Part shown: piece after piece, positions 14,544 through 22,892 of the stretch
Layout: every line of letters starts with the position of its first letter
Position numbering within the stretch: the first letter of the stretch is position 1
Assembly: GCA_029907105.1 (NCBI GenBank)
Contig: JARYMM010000031.1
Span: forward strand, 1-40,609
Direction: 5' to 3'
Source: Anaerolineae bacterium
GTDB lineage: Bacteria; Chloroflexota; Anaerolineae; UBA3071
Length of the DNA: 40,609 bases
Translations under genes and position numbers: made by a program
The notes under the pieces: generated by a model
Told to the model about the DNA's origin: nothing
Database searches by the model: none
What the model saw: only the letters and a program-made list of their open reading frames with translations

Positions 14544-15488
14544 ATGTCGTTTACTTCGGCTACGCTCAGTACAAGCCTTCATGCTCTGGACATCGGCGAG
14601 ACCGCGCAGCGGTTGTTGGCCTCGGATCAGCGTGGAACAGTCCTGGCCGCCGTTTCCAACGCCCTGTATCTGCTCAGCGAGCAGGGCGAACTGTTCTGGC
14701 TGGCGACGGCAGACGTCGCGCGGCACCCCCGCGGTATTCGGATTTCCGAGCCTCTCCCCAGGCTGGCTGTGAATACTTCTTTTGTGGTGGATGGACACGG
14801 TCTCATCATCGGTTCCGATACCGTTCTGGACCGCAGCCGGGCGTCTATCTGGAGAGCGCCGCGCATCTCTGCCGACGATGTGTTGCCGGTCACCTGTCTG
14901 CCAGAGCGTCTCTATGTCGCCTTTTCCGCTTTGGATGGCCTGCCGTCCCCGGCAGGCCTGGGGAGTCTTCTTCCGGAAATCTTGCACATTGCCACGAACG
15001 AACAGGCCTGCCCTCGATCGCAAGACCTTGCTCGGGTGCCTGCGCTTGCCTGCCCGGCTATTCGGGAGATTGCTCACGCCTGTATGGTGCACGATGGGGA
15101 GAAAATCATGGCCCAGACCGAATCGCTGATCGGCCTGGGGGAAGGGCTCACCCCTTCCGGTGACGACTTCGCCGGGGGCCTGCTCTTCTGCTTCTACTGG
15201 CTCTCCCGGCTCTATCCGAATCACTTGCCGCCCCTCGTTCGCACCAATTCCATCGAGAGGCTCTCCGGCAGAACCAATCTGATCAGTTTCACCGTGCTGA
15301 AGGATCTGGCGAACGGCCAGGGCGTTGAACCTCTGCATCTCTGGTTGGATTGCGTCCTGGCCGGTCGCCCTGTTGCCCTGATCCAACAGCAGGCGGCGCG
15401 CCTGATCCGCATCGGGCATTCGACGGGGTGGGACTTGCTGAGCGGTGCGCTGACCGGTTTGCTTTTGACCCTTCGACTATCTGCGTGA
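14544..15488 (+). CDS. DUF2877 protein (AllH/YlbF-like)
   Basis: A 314-residue cytoplasmic protein of the DUF2877 family, recognised by the conserved C-terminal block SLIGLGEGLTPSGDDFAGGL at about residue 195. In E. coli the family member (YlbF, renamed AllH) works with AllF (FdrA) and AllG (YlbE, DUF1116) as an oxamate carbamoyltransferase in allantoin degradation. Here the same three families occur consecutively on one strand. The start at 14544 was chosen because an upstream in-frame ATG at 14478 would place the perfect hairpin inside the coding region and adds no family sequence. The biochemical role of this subunit is not settled even in E. coli. Confidence 0.85.
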   Translation: MSFTSATLSTSLHALDIGETAQRLLASDQRGTVLAAVSNALYLLSEQGELFWLATADVARHPRGIRISEPLPRLAVNTSFVVDGHGLIIGSDTVLDRSRASIWRAPRISADDVLPVTCLPERLYVAFSALDGLPSPAGLGSLLPEILHIATNEQACPRSQDLARVPALACPAIREIAHACMVHDGEKIMAQTESLIGLGEGLTPSGDDFAGGLLFCFYWLSRLYPNHLPPLVRTNSIERLSGRTNLISFTVLKDLANGQGVEPLHLWLDCVLAGRPVALIQQQAARLIRIGHSTGWDLLSGALTGLLLTLRLSA

Positions 15489-15490
15489 AC

Positions 15491-15517
15491 GTAAGGCAAA
15501 TCTCAGATTTGCCCTAC
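15491..15517. repeat. Short palindromic repeat between the DUF2877 and DUF1116 genes
   Basis: GTAAGGCAAATCT and AGATTTGCCCTAC flank a single C, giving 12 pairs with one mismatch. It is followed by CTTTTTAAG, so it could stop some transcripts. The following ribosome site is AAGGGAG (15524-15530). Confidence 0.6.
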
Positions 15518-15535
15518 CTTTTTAAGGGAGTTACC

Positions 15536-16804
15536 ATGGACATCAAGCAAGAGATCGAGAAAGCCAACGAAGAGGCCGCCCGCCGCATGACCATCGGCGA
15601 GCCTGTGCTGGTGGATATTGCCCCGGCCAGCGAGGTGATCCCCGGCATGGAAGACAGGATGATCACCCACGCCGGCCCGCCCATCCGCTGGCAAGACATG
15701 TGCGGGGCCATGCAGGGGGCCCTCATCGGACAAGTTCTCTACGAGGGCTGGGCCAGGACCCCCGACGAAGCCAGGGTCATGCTGGAGAGAGGCGCCATCC
15801 GCCTGGAGCCGAACCATCACCATCAGGCCGTCGGCCCCATGGCCGGCACCATCTCCCCCTCGGCGCCGGTCTGGGTGGTGGAGAACAAAGCCTTCGGTCC
15901 CCTGACGGGGATCTCCGACAACCGCGCCTTCTGCCGCCAGGTGGAAGGCAATCAGCAGTTCGGCGACTATAGCGAGCAGGCTTTGCAGGGGCTACGGCTG
16001 TGGCGCGACCTCTGGGCGCCGACTTTGCGCAAGGCGCTAAGGCACATCGGCGGCCTGAACCTGAAGCCGATCATCACCCAGGCGCTACAGATGGGGGACG
16101 AGCTGCACAACCGCCACAGCGCCTCGTCCAGCCTGTTCGCCAATGCTATGGCCGTGGCGATGGTGGAGGCCGACATCCCCAAAGCGGAGATGCTCCCCAC
16201 CCTCAAGTATGTCACCAACCACAACCTGATCTTCCTCGGCCTGGCCATGGCCTGCGCCAAGGCCATCGCCGACCCGGCCATGGGCATCGAGTACAGCACC
16301 GTGGTGACGGCCATGTGCCGCAACGGGACCGAATTCGGGATTCGCGTCAGCGGGCTGGGCGAGGAATGGTTCACCGCCCCGGCCCCTGTGGTGGATGGCC
16401 TGTACCTGCCCGGCTACAGCGCGGCCGACGCCGGCCTGGACATGGGTGATTCGGCCATCACCGAGACCGTCGGCTGGGGTGCGTTCACCATCGGCGGGGC
16501 ACCGGGCATCCTCAGTCTGGTGGGCGGCACCCCCGAGGAGGCGCTGGCCTACTCCCGCGAGATGAAGAAGATCACCGTGGCCGCCCATCCCACCTATCGG
16601 ATGCCGGCGCTGGGCTTTGCCGGCGTACCCATCGGGATAGACGTCCGCAAGGTGATGCAAACGGGCATCGCCCCCATCATTGACACGGCCATCGCCCACC
16701 GTGAGCCTGGGCACCCCATCATCGGCGCCGGGCTGGTGCGCGCCCCGCTCGAATGCTTCAAGAAAGCGCTGATCGCCTTCGGCAGGAAGTACAATGTCGG
16801 CTGA
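15536..16804 (+). CDS. DUF1116 protein (AllG/YlbE-like)
   Basis: A 422-residue protein of the DUF1116 family. Typical features are the N-terminal PVLVDIAPASEVIPGM, the histidine-rich LEPNHHHQAVGPMAG, RHSASSSLFANAMA in the middle and GFAGVPIGIDVRKV near the end. The length matches the family. In E. coli the homologue AllG pairs with AllF and AllH. The start at 15536 has a good AAGGGAG site six bases upstream. The FdrA gene follows within 14 bases of the stop, so the two are almost certainly co-translated. Confidence 0.9.
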   Translation: MDIKQEIEKANEEAARRMTIGEPVLVDIAPASEVIPGMEDRMITHAGPPIRWQDMCGAMQGALIGQVLYEGWARTPDEARVMLERGAIRLEPNHHHQAVGPMAGTISPSAPVWVVENKAFGPLTGISDNRAFCRQVEGNQQFGDYSEQALQGLRLWRDLWAPTLRKALRHIGGLNLKPIITQALQMGDELHNRHSASSSLFANAMAVAMVEADIPKAEMLPTLKYVTNHNLIFLGLAMACAKAIADPAMGIEYSTVVTAMCRNGTEFGIRVSGLGEEWFTAPAPVVDGLYLPGYSAADAGLDMGDSAITETVGWGAFTIGGAPGILSLVGGTPEEALAYSREMKKITVAAHPTYRMPALGFAGVPIGIDVRKVMQTGIAPIIDTAIAHREPGHPIIGAGLVRAPLECFKKALIAFGRKYNVG

Positions 16805-16817
16805 TAGGGAGAGGTCT

Positions 16818-18383
16818 ATGGCTTCCGGCTTTCTCATCCGCAAGAACCAATACTACGATTCGGTGTTCCTGATGGGGGTCAACCGGCGCATCTCGGAGGT
16901 CAAGGGGGTGCAGCAGAGCGCCGTCCTGATGGGCAGCCAGGCCAACAAGGAGCTGCTGGCGGCGATAGGCATTCGGGATGCGCAGATTGATGCCGCCCAG
17001 CCCAACGACCTGGTGGTGGCCATCGTCGCCGAGACCCCCCAAATCGTCGAGGATGTCCTGGGCCGGCTGGATGAGTGGTTGCAGCCGGCCGTGGAAGGTG
17101 CACCGGTCTCCGCGCGGCGTAGCCTGGAGGACGGCCTGGCCAGCAAACCGAACGCCAACCTGGCGGTGATCTCGGTGCCGGGGGAATATGCCGCCCGCGA
17201 GGCGCGCAAGGCCCTCGAAGCCGGCCTGAACGTCTTCCTGTTCAGCAGCAATGTCCCCATCGAGGAGGAACTGCGGCTGAAGGAGCTCGCCGCGCGGCGG
17301 GGGCTGATCGTGATGGGGCCGGATTGCGGCACCGGCCTGATCGGCGGTGTGGGCCTGGGCTTTGCCAACGCCGTGCGCCGGGGTCCCATCGGGGTGATCG
17401 GCGCGGCCGGCACGGGCTTGCAGGAATTCACCTGCCAGGTGCACAACGCCGGATACGGCATCTCCCATGCCATCGGCACCGGCAGCCGCGACCTCTCCGA
17501 CCAGATCGGCGGGATCACCGCCCTCACCGCCCTGGATGCCCTCGAGAACGACCCTCAGACGAGAGTCATCGCCATCATTTCCAAGCCGCCGGGCACCCGC
17601 ACGCTGGAAAGGCTCATCGAGCGTTTCAAGGGCTGCAGGAAACCGATCATCGGCTGCTTTCTCGGGGTGCGGGGAAACCTGACCGACTCGGCCACTGCCT
17701 TCCGGCCGGCCCCCCACATTGGGGGGCAGGCGTCCACCATTGACGAAGCTGTCCAGCTTGCCATAGCAGCCGTGGGCGGGGAACCGGCCGCTCTGCCCAC
17801 CCTGCCCTCGGCGGAGGAGCAGGAATGGGTTGTCCGCGAGAAGGCCGGCTGGGCCCCTGGGCAAAGGTATCTGCGCGGCCTTTTTGCCGGCGGCACGTTC
17901 TGCTACCAGACCCAGCAGATCCTCCAGGATGCTGGTATCCCGGCCCATTCCAACGCGCCCCTCGTGCAGGCGCGTGCGCTCGCTCATCCTGATCAGAGCC
18001 GTGAGCATACCGTCGTGGACATGGGGGACGAATACTACACCACCGGCAGGCCGCACCCGATGATTGACGGCACCCTGCGCAGACAGCGCATCGTGGCCGA
18101 AAGCCGCGACCCGCAGGTGGCCGTCCTGCTGCTCGACTTCATCCTGGGCTATGGCGCTTCGATGGACCCGGTGGGCGAACTGTACAATGCCATCGTGGAG
18201 GCCCAGCAGACCGCCCGGCGGCGCGGCGGCGCGCTGACCGTCGTCGCCTCCATCTGCGGCACGGATGGCGACCCACAGGACCTGGCCCTGCAAACGCGCC
18301 TTCTGAAGGAAGCCGGGGCCATCGTTTTCCCAAGCAGTGCCAGGGCAGCCCTCTTCTGCTGCCGGTTACTGAGGGGGGACTAG
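16818..18383 (+). CDS. FdrA/AllF family protein, acyl-CoA-synthetase-like
   Basis: A 521-residue FdrA protein with the succinyl-CoA-synthetase-type nucleotide-binding fold. The N-terminal block contains KNQYYDSVFLMGVNRRISE. The CoA-binding/ligase-like core is GPDCGTGLIGG then GPIGVIGAAGTGLQEFTC, and the C-terminal domain begins near YLRGLFAGGTFCYQTQQ. E. coli AllF (FdrA) is reported as a subunit of oxamate carbamoyltransferase, which splits oxalurate with phosphate to oxamate and carbamoyl phosphate. The start at 16818 follows GGGAGAGG; an alternative ATG at 16794 would overlap the DUF1116 gene. No carbamate kinase is visible in the window to use the carbamoyl phosphate. Confidence 0.9.
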   Translation: MASGFLIRKNQYYDSVFLMGVNRRISEVKGVQQSAVLMGSQANKELLAAIGIRDAQIDAAQPNDLVVAIVAETPQIVEDVLGRLDEWLQPAVEGAPVSARRSLEDGLASKPNANLAVISVPGEYAAREARKALEAGLNVFLFSSNVPIEEELRLKELAARRGLIVMGPDCGTGLIGGVGLGFANAVRRGPIGVIGAAGTGLQEFTCQVHNAGYGISHAIGTGSRDLSDQIGGITALTALDALENDPQTRVIAIISKPPGTRTLERLIERFKGCRKPIIGCFLGVRGNLTDSATAFRPAPHIGGQASTIDEAVQLAIAAVGGEPAALPTLPSAEEQEWVVREKAGWAPGQRYLRGLFAGGTFCYQTQQILQDAGIPAHSNAPLVQARALAHPDQSREHTVVDMGDEYYTTGRPHPMIDGTLRRQRIVAESRDPQVAVLLLDFILGYGASMDPVGELYNAIVEAQQTARRRGGALTVVASICGTDGDPQDLALQTRLLKEAGAIVFPSSARAALFCCRLLRGD

Positions 18384-18400
18384 TACGACAGCCGCCTTTT

Positions 18401-18497
18401 GTCATTGCGAGGAGCGGAGCGACGAAGCAATCTCCTGCCCGGCGAAGGGGATTGCTTCGCCGCCCCTGCTTTGCTCAGGGCTTCGGCTCGCAATGAC
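18401..18497. repeat. Inverted-repeat element after fdrA
   Basis: Left arm GTCATTGCGAGGAGCGGAGC continues with GACGAAGCAATCTCC (18401-18435). The right part (about 18448-18497) is its degenerate inverse, ending GGCTCGCAATGAC. Both arms recur, inverted and once each, at 12228-12305. From 18540 to 18605 a related GGAGCGGAGCGACGAAGGAT motif and a CCTAC-loop-GGTAGG hairpin occur, so the whole 18384-18610 gap is repeat-derived. Confidence 0.85.
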
Positions 18498-18622
18498 AAG
18501 CCAAGTTTCTGAGTAGTTGTCACGTCCCTGCGGACACCACCAGGGACGAAAATGGTCAAGGCACCTACTTTCGAGGTAGGAGCGGAGCGACGAAGGATCT
18601 CTTGAGCGGTGAGGAGGCTTCT

Positions 18623-18796
18623 GTGCTGACACCCTTTGTTGAGCTGCTAGACAGCCCCATCGTGGCCATCAACCTGGGGCTGAAGATGTTTGCCGAAAGC
18701 CTGGAAAGCCAGGGGGTCGAGGTTTGTCAGGTGGACTGGGTCCCACCGGCGGGCGGGGACGAAGAGCTGGCGGACCTACTGGATAAACTGATGTGA
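18623..18796 (+). CDS. Small FdrA-associated protein (fdrA-domain protein)
   Basis: A 57-residue protein that would start at GTG 18623, eight bases after the strong GAGGAGG site at 18609-18617; a TTG at 18602 in the same frame is less likely. The core PIVAINLGLKMFAESLESQG followed by VEVCQVDWVPPAGGD matches short proteins annotated as fdrA-domain proteins that accompany FdrA/DUF1116 genes in other bacteria. It lies 239 bases after fdrA, on the same strand, behind repeats. Its function is unknown. It may be a small structural subunit of the complex, or a detached segment of one of the larger proteins. Confidence 0.75.
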   Translation: MLTPFVELLDSPIVAINLGLKMFAESLESQGVEVCQVDWVPPAGGDEELADLLDKLM

Positions 18797-18864
18797 CCGA
18801 TCCCGCCTCGGCCAGCCGACGGCGCTAACGGGTTCTTCGGATTTCATCGGGGACAGAGCAGTTG

Positions 18865-18873
18865 TGATATAAT
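18865..18873 (+). promoter_or_regulatory. Extended -10 promoter upstream of comEC
   Basis: TGATATAAT is an extended -10 element (TG, one base, then perfect TATAAT at 18868-18873). No good -35 is seen, as is common for this promoter type. The start would be near 18880, giving a leader of about 65 bases to the ATG at 18945. Confidence 0.5.
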
Positions 18874-18944
18874 AGCTGCATATCGTTGCCGTTCGCACAG
18901 GTGAACATGCTGGCTTCATCGTTCCCTGAACCCGTCCAACTGCC

Positions 18945-21326
18945 ATGCTGCTCATTTATCTCACCGCCGCCTGGCTGCTGGGGATTTTCCTGGCCCGCCT
19001 CCTCTGGGCCCAGGGGGTGATGGGCTGCGCCTGCCCGCCCGCCTGGGCCCGGGCTGTGCTGCTGCCCGTTCCCCTGATGGCGGCGCTCCTCGTCCGCCGC
19101 CGCCCACAGGCACGGCTGGCCGCCCTCTTGCTCTTCTGCGCCCTCCTGGGGGCCTGGCGCTATCAGTCCCGCCCTTTCCAGCCCTGTTTCACCCCCGACG
19201 ACCTGGCCTTCCACAACGGCAACGAGGACGAGCCGGCCTGGGTCACCGTCGAGGGGATCATCGTCGGTTATCCCGACGTCCGTGACCGCTACACCAACTA
19301 CCGGCTGCAGGTGCATACGCTGGAAAGCGGCAGCGAGCGGCGCGCTGTGCGCGGCACATTGCTCCTGCAAGCCCCCCGCTACCCCGAGTTCCAGTATGGC
19401 GATGAGTTGCGCGTGCGCGGTGCGTTGCAGACGCCGCCCGTCTTCGAGGACTTCTCCTACAAGGACTACCTGGCCCGCCAGGGCATTCACTCGCTGTTGA
19501 AGTACCCGAAGGTAGAACTCCTGGCTCAGGGGCGAGGCAGCCGTTTCTGGGCCGCGCTGTACGGGTTCCGCCGCCGCGCCTCGCAGGTCATCAACCGCCT
19601 CCTGCCCGAGCCGCAGGCGGCATTGCTCAACGGCATCCTCCTGGGCCTCGAGACAGGCATCCCCCGCCAGCTCGCCGACGACTTCAACCGCACGGGGACT
19701 TCCCACATCATTGTCATCAGCGGGTTCAATGTGACCATCATCGCCGGCCTGCTGGCGCAGACGCTGGGCCGGCTGGTGGGCAAGCGGCGGGCGGTCTACC
19801 CCGTCGTGGGCGGCATCGTGCTTTACACTTTGCTCGTCGGTGCCGACGCCGCCGTGACGCGGGCGGCGATCATGGGTATCCTCTACGTCGTCGCCATCCA
19901 CCTGGGGCGGCAGAGCACAGCCCTTGTCTCCCTCTTCGCCTCGGCCTGGCTGATGACGGCCATCAACCCGCTGACCCTATGGGATGCGGGCTTCCAGCTC
20001 TCGTTTATGGCCACGCTGGGGCTGATCCTCTTCACGCCGGCGTTGCAGGGAGGGTTCGAGCGGCTGCTGGGCCGCTTCCTGCCGCAGGAATGGCTCAAGG
20101 TTGGCCTTCGCTTTCTCAACGACGCCCTCATCGTAACCCTGGCCGCGCAGATCACGACCTCGGCGCTCATCGTTTACACCTTTGGACGGCTATCGCTCAT
20201 CTCTCCCCTGGTGAACTTCTTGATCCTGCCGTTTCAACCCCCCATCATGATCTGCGGAGGGCTGGCCACCCTGGCCGGGCTGATCTGGCTGCCGCTGGGC
20301 CAGCTCATCGCCGCCGTGCCCTGGCTCTTCCTGACCTACACCGTCGCCGTGGTGGAGTGGGCGGCACGTCTGCCCCTGGCCTCGCTGGAGGTGGGCGTGC
20401 TGGGGCGCTCGCTGGCGACCATCTACTATGCTTTGCTCTTTGCCGGGCTTGGTCTACGTCAACTCTGGCCAAAGCTGGAAGCGGGCACGCCGCTGCCCTC
20501 GCCGCGGGCGGTGGGGCTGGCTGTCGCCGTCGTGATCCCCCTCTGGCTGGGGGCGACAGCGCTGGGCAGCCTGCCCGATGGCCGCCTGCACGTGTGGTTC
20601 ATCGGCCTGGGGGAAAGTGACGCCGCGCTGGTGCAGACGCCGGGCGGTCGCCGTGTGTTGCTGGATGCCGGGCGGGGCGAGGCGGATGTGGCCAGGGCTC
20701 TGAGGACAGCGCTGCCCGGCTGGGGACGCAGCCTCGACCTGCTGGTGTTGACGCAGGCCGATGCCGCACACAGCGCCCCGCTGGCCGACCTGCTGGCCCG
20801 TTACCGGGTGGCCCAGGCGCTGCTGCCCGAAGGGGTTTTCTTGTCAGCGGAGGAAGCAGAAGGGGGACGTTCCGCTCTTCCGCCGGCCAACAGCCTGGCC
20901 GTTGGGATGCGCGTGCAACTCGATGAGGGGGTGCTGCTGGAGGTGTTGCACGCGCCGCAGAGGGGCAGCGCCCCAGATAGCGCTGTCCTGCGGCTCAGCA
21001 TGGGCAGGCTACGGCTGCTCCTGCCATCGGAGATCGAACAGGAGACACAGGCGATGTTGCTGGCTGGCGGCATGGATCTGGCAGCGACGGCGCTGAAGAC
21101 ACCCCACGCTGGCACGGGCAACTGGCCAACGGCCGGCTTCCTGGCCGCCGTGCGTCCACAGTTGGTCGTCGTTCCCGAGGAGACCACCTACCCGCCCGAC
21201 GTGCAGGAGCGTTTGCAGGCGCTGCCGCGGGTGGAAGCAGATCCCTTCGAGGCGGTGGAGCTTATCTCCGATGGGCAACAGTTGTGGGTGAAGCGCCACG
21301 GCCCCGGCGACCTCGGGCCACGCTGA
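18945..21326 (+). CDS. ComEC/Rec2 DNA-uptake channel with degraded MBL domain
   Basis: A 793-residue polytopic membrane protein that moves single-stranded DNA into the cell during natural transformation. After N-terminal membrane segments there is an OB-like DUF4131 region (about 60-200). The competence domain (about 230-490) has LLNGILLGLETGIP, SHIIVISGFNVTIIAGLL and ADAAVTRAAIMG. A C-terminal metallo-beta-lactamase-like domain starts near residue 547 (VWFIGLGESDAALVQTPGG). The usual zinc motif (HxHxDH) is replaced by TQADAAH at about residues 602-608, so this domain is unlikely to bind metal in the normal way. No clear ribosome site precedes the ATG. The gene stands alone, convergent with the MttB-like gene. 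Confidence 0.92.
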   Translation: MLLIYLTAAWLLGIFLARLLWAQGVMGCACPPAWARAVLLPVPLMAALLVRRRPQARLAALLLFCALLGAWRYQSRPFQPCFTPDDLAFHNGNEDEPAWVTVEGIIVGYPDVRDRYTNYRLQVHTLESGSERRAVRGTLLLQAPRYPEFQYGDELRVRGALQTPPVFEDFSYKDYLARQGIHSLLKYPKVELLAQGRGSRFWAALYGFRRRASQVINRLLPEPQAALLNGILLGLETGIPRQLADDFNRTGTSHIIVISGFNVTIIAGLLAQTLGRLVGKRRAVYPVVGGIVLYTLLVGADAAVTRAAIMGILYVVAIHLGRQSTALVSLFASAWLMTAINPLTLWDAGFQLSFMATLGLILFTPALQGGFERLLGRFLPQEWLKVGLRFLNDALIVTLAAQITTSALIVYTFGRLSLISPLVNFLILPFQPPIMICGGLATLAGLIWLPLGQLIAAVPWLFLTYTVAVVEWAARLPLASLEVGVLGRSLATIYYALLFAGLGLRQLWPKLEAGTPLPSPRAVGLAVAVVIPLWLGATALGSLPDGRLHVWFIGLGESDAALVQTPGGRRVLLDAGRGEADVARALRTALPGWGRSLDLLVLTQADAAHSAPLADLLARYRVAQALLPEGVFLSAEEAEGGRSALPPANSLAVGMRVQLDEGVLLEVLHAPQRGSAPDSAVLRLSMGRLRLLLPSEIEQETQAMLLAGGMDLAATALKTPHAGTGNWPTAGFLAAVRPQLVVVPEETTYPPDVQERLQALPRVEADPFEAVELISDGQQLWVKRHGPGDLGPR

Positions 21327-21369
21327 GGCGGCTCGGTGTGGCCAGGCTGCCGGCCGCGGGGCCCCGATC

Positions 21370-22836
21370 TCATGCCACAAACTGAACATCGGCCAGGGCC
21401 TCGGCGGCCGCCCTGGCCATCTCGCCGATCTTCTGCCGGACATCCTCCGGCAGCGGCTCAGGCCGGTGTGTTTCCAGGATCTCCAGGGCCTTCTGGGTCG
21501 CCAGCTCCTCGTATGTCTTGCCCCCTTTGTCCATCCACGTCCGAAGGCTGTCGCGGTTCAACAACCTGGGCCGCCAGAGTTCTCGCTGGAAATGGGTCTT
21601 GGTGTGCCTCACGCTCAGGAAATTGCCGCCAGGGCCCACCTTGCGGATCACGTCAAGGGCCATTTCCTCGTCGCCCATATCGAAACCGCGGATGATCCGC
21701 TTCACGTAGCTGATGATCTCGTCACCCATGACGATGGCCGCAGGATGGCCCAGCAGCCCCTGGCCCAGATAGCCGACATCGTGAATCAGGTTGGCCCCAT
21801 CCAGAGCCGACATCAGGATGCCGAAAGCGTGCTCCATGGCCGCCTGCGCATCGAGGCCATGGGCGTCGCTGCCCACGGTGGACCATATGGGAATGCCATA
21901 GGTGTGGTAAATGTCGGCAAAGGCTGAATTGGTCAGGCGGACCTCCGGAGCGCCGTAGGCAAAGATGCCCGTTTTCATGTCCAGAGGGATGGCCCCAAAG
22001 CCGGAAATGATAGGGGCGCCTTTGCTCTTGAGCTGATGCAGCACGATCCCGCTCAGCGCTTCGGCGTTAGCCTGCACGATGCCGCCGGCCAGGGTCACCG
22101 GGATGGTGGCCCCCAGGATATCGCCGGGAGTATAGCAGATGGGGATGCCCTTTTCGGCGCAGAGGAGGAGCTTGCGCACGGCGTTGTGCGAGTGGGTCAG
22201 CGGGGCTGTGGGCTCGGAATAGTGGATGAGGAAAGGCCTCTGGCGCAGGGCTTCTTCGCCGCCGGCCACGACGGCAGCCATGTTCAGGATGACCTCCAGG
22301 TCCTCCCGCGCCGCGGCGGTAAAGAAGATCGGCTTGGTCGAGTTCTCCATCATGACCCTGGCACACTCGATGTACATGGCATTGGTGGGCACATCAGCGG
22401 GCAGGCCAAAGGAAGCGATGAAGTCAATCTCCGGGCAGTAGTCGGCGACCCGGGCGGCATTGACCACGTCCTGCAGGAGCGAGCGACGTATCTGGCCCGT
22501 CCTCAAGTCCACCGTGTTGATCAGGTCGGTGCCCAGGCCGAAGTGGATGGTGCGCCCCTGCAGCCGCATCGCTTCTTCCCCCTTCCTGTTATAGATGGTG
22601 ATGCGGGAAGGGGCACTGCGGATCGCTTCCTCCACCAGCCAGTTGGGGATCTGGACGATGTCGTTGCCTTTCACCCGGCATCCGGCCGCCCTCAGAAGTT
22701 GCACGCCCCCTTCGTGAGACACGCGGACACCGACGGTTTCCAGGAGCTCCAGGCTGGCCCGATGGATCTCCTGGACCTGCTCTTCACTCAGCAGCCTGTA
22801 GCCAGGTACGCACTGGCTTCTGAAGCCACTGTTCAT
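21370..22836 (-). CDS. MttB-family (trimethylamine methyltransferase-like) protein without pyrrolysine
   Basis: A 488-residue TIM-barrel methyltransferase of the MttB superfamily. The N-terminal LSEEQVQEIHRASLELLETV and VRVSHEGGVQLLRAAGC, and the middle FGLGTDLINTVDLRTGQIRR, are typical. The frame is open throughout, with no internal UAG, so it belongs to the large non-pyrrolysine branch, whose characterised members demethylate glycine betaine or other quaternary amines and pass the methyl group to a corrinoid protein. No corrinoid protein or activating ATPase gene is in the window. ATG at 22836 is preferred over GTG at 22839 by its 8-base spacing from GAGGAGGG. It is probably co-transcribed with the aminotransferase 56 bases upstream. 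Confidence 0.9.
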   Translation of the reverse strand: MNSGFRSQCVPGYRLLSEEQVQEIHRASLELLETVGVRVSHEGGVQLLRAAGCRVKGNDIVQIPNWLVEEAIRSAPSRITIYNRKGEEAMRLQGRTIHFGLGTDLINTVDLRTGQIRRSLLQDVVNAARVADYCPEIDFIASFGLPADVPTNAMYIECARVMMENSTKPIFFTAAAREDLEVILNMAAVVAGGEEALRQRPFLIHYSEPTAPLTHSHNAVRKLLLCAEKGIPICYTPGDILGATIPVTLAGGIVQANAEALSGIVLHQLKSKGAPIISGFGAIPLDMKTGIFAYGAPEVRLTNSAFADIYHTYGIPIWSTVGSDAHGLDAQAAMEHAFGILMSALDGANLIHDVGYLGQGLLGHPAAIVMGDEIISYVKRIIRGFDMGDEEMALDVIRKVGPGGNFLSVRHTKTHFQRELWRPRLLNRDSLRTWMDKGGKTYEELATQKALEILETHRPEPLPEDVRQKIGEMARAAAEALADVQFVA

Positions 22837-22892
22837 CACGTCAGCCCTCCTCGGTTGGCGGTTTCAACAATCGTCAGTTGTTCATCCCTGCT

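Noticed and set aside
16758..18293. A 511-codon minus-strand frame opposite fdrA
   Set aside because: Mirror of fdrA third-position bias; no ribosome site or family signature.
21370..22836. Possible pyrrolysine-containing MttB
   Set aside because: The frame is open from start to a normal TGA stop with no internal UAG, so it belongs to the non-pyrrolysine branch.
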